A DNA stretch of 64,000 bases from Marinobacterium aestuarii (GTDB taxonomy: Bacteria > Pseudomonadota > Gammaproteobacteria > Pseudomonadales > Balneatricaceae). The DNA is taken from assembly GCF_001651805.1 (NCBI RefSeq), contig NZ_CP015839.1, positions 558,001-622,000 of the forward strand. Direction: 5' to 3'. Below are positions 58,060 through 64,000 of this stretch, piece after piece. The notes beneath the pieces were generated by a model, which was not told the origin of the DNA, did no database searches, and saw nothing but the letters and a program-made list of their open reading frames with translations. Each line of letters starts with the position of its first letter. Positions within the stretch are counted from its first letter, which is position 1. The position numbers were made by a program, and so were the translations under genes.

Positions 58060-58245
58060 ATGGCCCTTAAACTGCATACCTACAATATCGTTCGTATAAC
58101 CGATGGCGCTAATATTATTGAATGCACCATTATAAAAATGTGCTTTGAATATGCGCTCGTCAAGTACAAGGGAAAACAGTACAAAGTCCCTTATGACTTA
58201 ATTGATAAGGTCGTTGGTCATGAGCTTCTGCTTCCTTTCGGTTAA
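58060..58245 (+). CDS. Small AT-rich ORF, unknown function
   Basis: 61 residues (MALKLHTYNIVRITDGANII and ALVKYKGKQYKVPYDLIDKV), probably a small all-beta fold. AGGA lies 6 nt before the ATG. G+C is roughly 40%, far below the neighbours, and codon use is correspondingly different, suggesting recent acquisition. No family recognised. Confidence 0.55.
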   Translation: MALKLHTYNIVRITDGANIIECTIIKMCFEYALVKYKGKQYKVPYDLIDKVVGHELLLPFG

Positions 58246-58365
58246 TGCCCTGGTGAGTAAAGCCATAAGCTCCCTCATTTATTGCGCTAGCTGCCTCGCT
58301 AATGCTTTCCAACAGCCTGTTAGGGGACTTGCGGGCTTTTTTGAACGCCAGATCACCCGCCGACC

Positions 58366-59217
58366 CTAAACTTTGGTTACCCAGACACCGACATCCAGGG
58401 TGGCGGTGGCGCTGCCGCGGTAGGAGCCTGCGATGGGGGGGATCGCATGGGGCAGGCGGGCGACGGCGACGGCGATATGGTCGGTGCCGGCGATCTTGCC
58501 GATGGTGGGGTCAAACCCCTTCCAGCCGGCGCCGGGCAAATAGACTTCGGCCCAGGCATGGGTGGCGCCGTTGCTGTCCGCAGACAGTATTGCGTGCAGG
58601 TAACCGCTGACAAAGCGGGCCGCCAGTCCAAGGTAGCGGGCGGCTTCCATAAAGAGCACGGCGAAGTCGCGGCAGGAACCGGTGCCGTATTCCAGCGTCT
58701 GGCGGGCGCTCTGTACGCCGGGTTCTTCGCGCACGCGATAACTCAGAGTCTGGTAAATATGCTCGGCGATGCGCTGCAGCAGGCTGTAGGTCTGGATATT
58801 CTCTCCTGCTTGCCAGAAGTTGCCGATCCAGGCGCGCAGCAGGGCGCTGGTGTGTACATCGGGTAGCGTATGGTAGGGCGCCAGCATAGGTTCGTCATTG
58901 GGCTGGTAGCTGAACGGGTAGCTCAGTGCGTAGTCCGACACCAGGAAATCCAGAGGGGCTTCGTTGTATTGCTGAATAATAACTTCGCTTTTGACGACCA
59001 GCTGGCGGCAGGGCTGGCTGAAACTGGCCAGGGCGACGGAATTGTCTTCCACGTCGCGGTGCCACAGCAGCGTGGCCGCCGGGCTGATGTCGAGGGAAAA
59101 CGCCTGGATGCGCAGTTCATGGTCTTCGCGCGGTCGCAGCAGCAGTGTGTGTTCGCCCAGCGAGACCTCGTCGGAGAAGTTGTAGTAGGTGTGATGCACG
59201 ATCTTGTAGCGCTGCAT
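58366..59217 (-). CDS. Transglutaminase-like protein 1 (with bacterial N-domain)
   Basis: 283 residues from ATG 59217. N-terminal beta domain (MQRYKIVHHTYYNFSDEVSL, LLLRPREDHELRI) of the bacterial transglutaminase type, then a papain-like core with catalytic Cys in YGTGSCRDFAVLF, His in GATHAWAEVYLPG and Asp in GFDPTIGK. Such proteins may be proteases or amidases; the substrate is unknown. The ORF extends 89 residues upstream without family character and into the next gene, so it is trimmed. Partner of the homologue upstream. Confidence 0.88.
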   Translation of the reverse strand: MQRYKIVHHTYYNFSDEVSLGEHTLLLRPREDHELRIQAFSLDISPAATLLWHRDVEDNSVALASFSQPCRQLVVKSEVIIQQYNEAPLDFLVSDYALSYPFSYQPNDEPMLAPYHTLPDVHTSALLRAWIGNFWQAGENIQTYSLLQRIAEHIYQTLSYRVREEPGVQSARQTLEYGTGSCRDFAVLFMEAARYLGLAARFVSGYLHAILSADSNGATHAWAEVYLPGAGWKGFDPTIGKIAGTDHIAVAVARLPHAIPPIAGSYRGSATATLDVGVWVTKV

Positions 59218-59293
59218 AATGTAATCCCGAAGTGGGTGCTGAGCGAGGTTAATCAGGCAACTTCTGTTGCTGGCGTTCAGCTGTTGAGCAGGA

Positions 59294-60103
59294 TCAGCCT
59301 CCGTGGGCATATCCCTGTTCATCAATCTGCTGCACCTGCACCTGCTGTTGCCGGGGATAGAGTGCCGGACCAAACTGGTTGTAGACGGCGACATCGGCGG
59401 CATCCCGGCCATAGCCGATGGCAACGTAGCCGCCGTGCAGCTGGGCCTGGGTGGCATCAAAGGTATACCAGCGATCGGCGACATAAGCCTCGAACCAGGC
59501 GTGCAGATCCATGGGCTCCAGATTATGCAAGTAGCCTACCACCATGCGCGCAGGGATGCTCAGGCTGCGACAGAGCGCAATGCCCAGGTGTGCCAGATCA
59601 CGGCATACGCCATATCCCCGCGTGTTAACCTCGGTCGCCGAAATCTGGATATCGCTGCTGCCGGGCTCATAGGCAATAGTGTCGCGCAACCAGGCTTCGA
59701 TCGCGGCCACCTGATCGTAGCCCAGTGCGTAGCCTGCGGTGATACTGTTGGCCATCTGGCTAAAACGGTCTGATTCACAATAGCGACTGGGCAGCAGGTA
59801 GTTGAGTGCGGACTCGGGCAGGTTCTGTATTTCGACGAAGCGGGCGCGGGGGGCGCGGTCTATATGGTCCGACGTCATGACCTCGGCTGCGGTATGAATG
59901 CCAAAGGCGCCGGGTGGGGCAATCAGGCGCTGGCACAGATTGCCGTAGTTATCGGTGAATTCGAACACAGGCACACTGGGGACCAGTTTGTATTGTTCGC
60001 TGGCAATCCATTGCTGGGCACCGCTGCGGGGACGCAGCATCAGTACAAAGGGTGTTGGCACCGTAATGTCGAAGGTCAGATCACAGCTGGTTCTTAACCA
60101 CAT
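59294..60103 (-). CDS. Transglutaminase-like protein 2
   Basis: 269 residues from ATG 60103 (AAGGAAGAGG upstream). Same layout as its neighbour: N-terminal beta domain ([20 protein letters not shown]), catalytic Cys in [13 protein letters not shown], His in [10 protein letters not shown] and Asp in YTFDATQAQ. The two genes are 76 bp apart on the same strand and look like an old duplication. A dyad resembling a lux box lies just upstream. Confidence 0.88.
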   Translation of the reverse strand: MWLRTSCDLTFDITVPTPFVLMLRPRSGAQQWIASEQYKLVPSVPVFEFTDNYGNLCQRLIAPPGAFGIHTAAEVMTSDHIDRAPRARFVEIQNLPESALNYLLPSRYCESDRFSQMANSITAGYALGYDQVAAIEAWLRDTIAYEPGSSDIQISATEVNTRGYGVCRDLAHLGIALCRSLSIPARMVVGYLHNLEPMDLHAWFEAYVADRWYTFDATQAQLHGGYVAIGYGRDAADVAVYNQFGPALYPRQQQVQVQQIDEQGYAHGG

Positions 60104-60144
60104 AGGCCTCTTCCTTTGAAAGATGTCGGCATAAATCGCCTGAT

Positions 60145-60165
60145 AACCTGTTAACTGTACAGGTT
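60145..60165. promoter_or_regulatory. Lux-box-like dyad upstream of the transglutaminase pair
   Basis: AACCTGT-N7-ACAGGTT (60145-60165) is a perfect 7-bp inverted repeat, 42 bp before the start of transglutaminase 2. The half-sites ACCTGT/ACAGGT are those of the LuxR-type lux box, but the spacer is 7 rather than 8 bp. Confidence 0.5.
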
Positions 60166-60219
60166 TTGCACCTGCGTAACGTACTCCTTTGTTGGGCCCC
60201 GGCAAGGGCAGCAAGAGAT

Positions 60220-60666
60220 TCAGTTGGGGCTGCCCTCCTGCAGCCTGTCAAAGTCTTCTGCCCCGGGTCCCAGTGGCTGGCCGTAGCTGAACTCAACATA
60301 GTTGCCGTTAGGATCGCGCAGACCACAGTAGTAGCCCACCGGGAAGGGTTCGTCCCTTGGTGCCCAGACCAGACAGCCGGCATCGGCCGCCTGCTGCGCA
60401 ATGTCGTCGACGGCGTCACGGCTCTTCAGCGCGAAGCCGAAATGACGGTAGTCGTTGTCCGGTAGCCGCAGATCCTGACCACCATTCATCAGTACGAAAA
60501 TAAAGTCACGCTCACGCCCGGGTTCGGCCATCCAGCTGATGGTCTGCGTATGGCTGTGGCGTTCGTGGATCAGCTGCATGCCACAGAACTGACGGTAGAA
60601 GGCAACGCAGGCAGCCATGTCGGTAACGTGCAGGGCTATGTGGGTAATTCGGGCGGCGGCGGGCAT
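60220..60666 (-). CDS. VOC-superfamily protein (glyoxalase/bleomycin-resistance fold)
   Basis: 148 residues. Two beta-alpha-beta repeats with likely metal ligands His in [10 protein letters not shown], His in YRHFGFALK and Glu in GNYVEFSYG. Family members include glyoxalase I, extradiol dioxygenases and resistance proteins; the specific function is unknown. GGGAG precedes the ATG. Confidence 0.82.
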   Translation of the reverse strand: MPAAARITHIALHVTDMAACVAFYRQFCGMQLIHERHSHTQTISWMAEPGRERDFIFVLMNGGQDLRLPDNDYRHFGFALKSRDAVDDIAQQAADAGCLVWAPRDEPFPVGYYCGLRDPNGNYVEFSYGQPLGPGAEDFDRLQEGSPN

Positions 60667-61210
60667 GGAGTACTCCCAAGCTAATGAACGTCTGGATCCT
60701 AATTAGTTATACACCCTGGCTGTTGATCGGGCCTGTGTGTGGACAAGATTACTGTACTGGAAAACTCTGAGCGGGCGCCGGTCTGTAATCTTATCCCCGA
60801 ATACTGTGTATAAGATTGTGCATAAGGTATGAGTACCCATCCACAACAGCGCAGAGCCGGCGTATTGCCTGATGCGTGCGTTTTTTGAACGACAAAAAAG
60901 TCAGTTTTTCAGCAACTTGCGCTGTGTATATGTGCAGAAAAACGGGCTGGTCAAAGGTTCGCTGTCAAGCCCATTCGGAAACTTTTCCGATTAGGATTTT
61001 TAAGTTTATCCACAGTTTTTCGGGGTAGACCTGTGCGTAACTTATGGGTAACTGGGTTAAGTGCTGCCGCACGGGGTGGACGGGAAACAGGCTGTTTTTT
61101 GATCAGCGGATAATCACCGCTGCAAAGGCAGGGCAAAGCGCGGGAAAAGGCACGGAATATGGGGATTGGCTATGGGGGTATTCGAATGAATAACGCGGGG
61201 TGGCAATGGG
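60667..61210. other. 544-bp gene-free region
   Basis: The longest non-coding stretch of the window. It is more AT-rich than its surroundings and holds the DnaA-box cluster described separately, plus an 8-bp inverted repeat AAGATTAC (60745-60752) / GTAATCTT (60785-60792). No protein-like ORF or tRNA was seen; a 61-codon ORF on the minus strand (60951-61136) has no protein-like features. Confidence 0.7.
60738..61040. promoter_or_regulatory. DnaA-box cluster
   Basis: Perfect matches to TTATNCACA: 60805-60813 (minus), 60817-60825 (minus), 61006-61014 (plus, TTATCCACA). One-mismatch relatives: 60738-60746 (minus), 60923-60931 (minus), 61032-61040 (minus). About 0.02 perfect matches are expected by chance in this length for equal base use, so three is far above background. 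Confidence 0.65.
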
Positions 61211-62239
61211 TTAGCCGGTGGCATCCAGCGGCAGGGCGGTACCGGCCAGGTGTAGCAGAATCGAGGTGAGGGTGAGCCAGGGGTCTCCGGCGCGGGCGCC
61301 CTTGATCAGTCGATCCACCTCGGCGGCCTGCTGCAACAGGTTTTCGAGTGTCGCAGGCGACAGGCGTTTGGTGGTGCTGCGTACCAGTTGCTTGCGCTTG
61401 CCGAACAGGCGCTGCTGCTGGCACAGGTTGTCGAAGCCGGTTCCCTGTTGCAGACCGCGCTGTACGGCATGCAGGGTGCGTATCTCCCGGGCCAGGGCCC
61501 AGAGCACCACGGCGGGTTCGGTGCCTTCCTGACGCAGTACCTGGATAATGCGGGTGACACGCTGGGGCTGAGCGCCCAGGGCGGCATCGGTCAGGCCGAA
61601 GATATCGAAGCGCGAACTGTCCGAGACGGCATCAATAACGTCGTCCGCACTCAGGGTTTTGTTGGGGTAGAGTAGCTGTAGCTTGCTCATTTCCTGGCGC
61701 GCCGCCAGCAGGTTGCCTTCCACTCGCTGACACAGAACTTCCACCGCGCTGTCGTCCAGGCGCATGTCCATCTGTACCGCACGGCGGCGGATCCATTCAG
61801 GCAGCTGGGCAGGCTCCACCGGCCAGAGTTCGACGATCACGCCGCTCTTGTCGACGGCCTTGAGCCAGGCACTTTTTTTGGCACCGGCATCGAGCTTGTC
61901 GGCCGTGATCAGCAGTACGTTGTCGGGCGCAGGGTTGACCAGATAGTGCTGCAGCATCTCGCTGGCGTTCTTGTTCAGCTTTTGGCTGCCCAGACGCAGT
62001 TCGATGATCTTGCGTTCGGCAAAGAGTGACAGGGCGCTGGCACATTCAAGCAGGTATTCCCACTTGAAGCTGCCATCGACGTGCAGGACTTCGCGTTCGG
62101 TAAAGCCCTGCTCGAGGAATGTCTTGCGCAGCAGGTCGCAGCTTTCCTCGGCCAGCAGGGGTTCGTCACCGGTGACCAGATAGACCGGCGCCACAGCCTG
62201 TTTCAGGCGGGCGCCGAGCTGTTCCGGCTTCAGCTTCAT
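61211..62239 (-). CDS. holA: DNA polymerase III delta subunit
   Basis: 342 residues. MKLKPEQLGARLKQAVAPVYLVTGDEPLLAEESCDLLRK opening (sliding-clamp loader AAA+-like domain without Walker A), QLPEWIRRRAVQMDM, and the C-terminal HolA region with ALAREIRTLHAVQRGLQQG. Delta opens the beta clamp in the clamp loader. It is translationally coupled to lptE (ATGA overlap). The gene ends at the DnaA-box region. Confidence 0.94.
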   Translation of the reverse strand: MKLKPEQLGARLKQAVAPVYLVTGDEPLLAEESCDLLRKTFLEQGFTEREVLHVDGSFKWEYLLECASALSLFAERKIIELRLGSQKLNKNASEMLQHYLVNPAPDNVLLITADKLDAGAKKSAWLKAVDKSGVIVELWPVEPAQLPEWIRRRAVQMDMRLDDSAVEVLCQRVEGNLLAARQEMSKLQLLYPNKTLSADDVIDAVSDSSRFDIFGLTDAALGAQPQRVTRIIQVLRQEGTEPAVVLWALAREIRTLHAVQRGLQQGTGFDNLCQQQRLFGKRKQLVRSTTKRLSPATLENLLQQAAEVDRLIKGARAGDPWLTLTSILLHLAGTALPLDATG

Positions 62240-62721
62240 GGCTGACCGGCGGCGATATACAGACGCAGGATCTGGCGCGAAATATCCTGCTGCATTTCGC
62301 GGCGCAGCAGGGCTTCCTGGGCATTCTTGGCGGTAATGGCATCGGCGTCGTAGGTATAGACCCGTTCGGTGCGTACCGCGGTCGGCGCTATCAGGAAGCG
62401 TTCGCCCTGGGTGATCTGGAAGCGCACTTCGGTGCGCAATTCGTATTCGTCGGCCTTGACGCGTTCATCCAGTGAGGCGACACGGCGGCCCTGTTTCTCG
62501 TCGAGAATTTCCAGGGTGTAGGGTGCGACGGCGGCCAGTTCGATGCCGTTGCTGCGCAGCGTGCGGCTCAGTTCGAGTCGCAGAGCGCTGCGCCCAGCAG
62601 GCATTTGCAGCGCCAGTTCGCGCATCGCGACCGGGACTTCGGCGCTGCCGCGCAACTGAAAGCCACAGCTGCTTAACAGCAGGGTTGCGATCAGCAGTAT
62701 CAGCCTCAATTGCACAGTCAT
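62236..62721 (-). CDS. lptE: LPS-assembly lipoprotein LptE
   Basis: 161 residues. Lipoprotein signal LILLIATLLLSSC, then GFQLRGSAEVPVAMRELALQ, the typical LptE opening. It plugs and supports the LptD outer-membrane LPS translocon. GGGAGAAGG precedes the ATG. Order leuS-lptE-holA is conserved in gammaproteobacteria. Confidence 0.93.
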   Translation of the reverse strand: MTVQLRLILLIATLLLSSCGFQLRGSAEVPVAMRELALQMPAGRSALRLELSRTLRSNGIELAAVAPYTLEILDEKQGRRVASLDERVKADEYELRTEVRFQITQGERFLIAPTAVRTERVYTYDADAITAKNAQEALLRREMQQDISRQILRLYIAAGQP

Positions 62722-62736
62722 TGCCTTCTCCCGTCC

Positions 62737-64000
<1,264 letters not shown>

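Noticed and set aside
60800-60830. Possible dif site because genes converge here
   Set aside because: The sequence shares only short TATAA-type stretches with the gammaproteobacterial dif consensus and lacks its two XerC/XerD arms.
60667-61210. Possible chromosomal origin (oriC)
   Set aside because: Genes on both sides mainly run toward the region, the opposite of the usual leading-strand bias at an origin, and dnaA, dnaN, gyrB, rpmH or mnmG are not near. Kept only as a DnaA-box cluster.

Overview
The window is about 64 kb of chromosomal DNA from a GC-rich gammaproteobacterium. Gene order points to the Oceanospirillales/Pseudomonadales side of the class: a two-subunit, LysR-linked pyruvate carboxylase (pycR-pycA-pycB) as in Pseudomonas; rplS-hypothetical-xerD-dsbC-hom-thrC-recJ; corB-corE-ffh-rpsP-rimM-trmD-rplS; nudF-yqiB-cpdA-yqiA-parE-parC; proA-nadD-rsfS-rlmH-mrdA-rodA-mltB-rlpA-dacC-dat-ybeD-lipB-lipA; and leuS-lptE-holA. 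A marine genus such as Marinobacterium would fit, but the genus is an inference. I found no rRNA or tRNA genes, insertion sequences, prophage or CRISPR array.

Layout. 0-1 kb: the end of cysE, then dapB. 1.1-5.7 kb: a NIF3-like small protein, a PAS-GGDEF-EAL protein behind a perfect FNR/Anr-type palindrome, a tiny membrane protein, a MarC-family protein and an EamA exporter. 5.7-10.3 kb: pycB and pycA, divergent from pycR. 10.3-12.2 kb: two divergent NUDIX genes, a DUF1289 protein and a thiamine-binding-type protein. 12.2-18.2 kb: the corB/corE pair and the ffh-rpsP-rimM-trmD-rplS translation block. 18.2-27.2 kb: an anchored protein of unknown function with an Sm-like C-terminus, xerD, dsbC, hom, thrC, an ElyC/YdcF protein, recJ and a 60-residue protein. 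27.4-32.1 kb: two large cyclic-di-GMP proteins in tandem; the second has a textbook PHO box. 32.2-39 kb: nudF-yqiB-cpdA-yqiA-parE-parC. 39-40.8 kb: an unusual long YtjB/AhpA-like membrane protein. 41-53 kb: proA, then a long cell-wall elongation and lipoate operon. 53-58.3 kb: an accessory catabolic cluster (AraC regulator, ornithine-cyclodeaminase-like reductase, NhaC-type antiporter, D-amino-acid-dehydrogenase-like flavoprotein) and a small AT-rich ORF. 58.3-60.7 kb: two transglutaminase-like proteins and a VOC protein. 60.7-61.2 kb: a gene-free stretch rich in DnaA boxes. 61.2-64 kb: holA, lptE and the 3' part of leuS.

Most genes are housekeeping. The more interesting signals are regulatory or peripheral. 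Two of the three cyclic-di-GMP enzymes sit behind recognisable stress-response operators: an FNR/Anr box (oxygen) and a PHO box (phosphate). Three perfect DnaA boxes plus relatives occur in about 300 bp beside holA, although gene direction argues against a replication origin there. The 53-58 kb cluster looks like a regulated D-to-L imino/amino acid inversion or catabolic module. Two proteins (18.3 kb and 39.1 kb) carry C-terminal domains resembling an Sm/LSm barrel and a degenerate nucleotide-cyclase fold; both fold calls need structure prediction.
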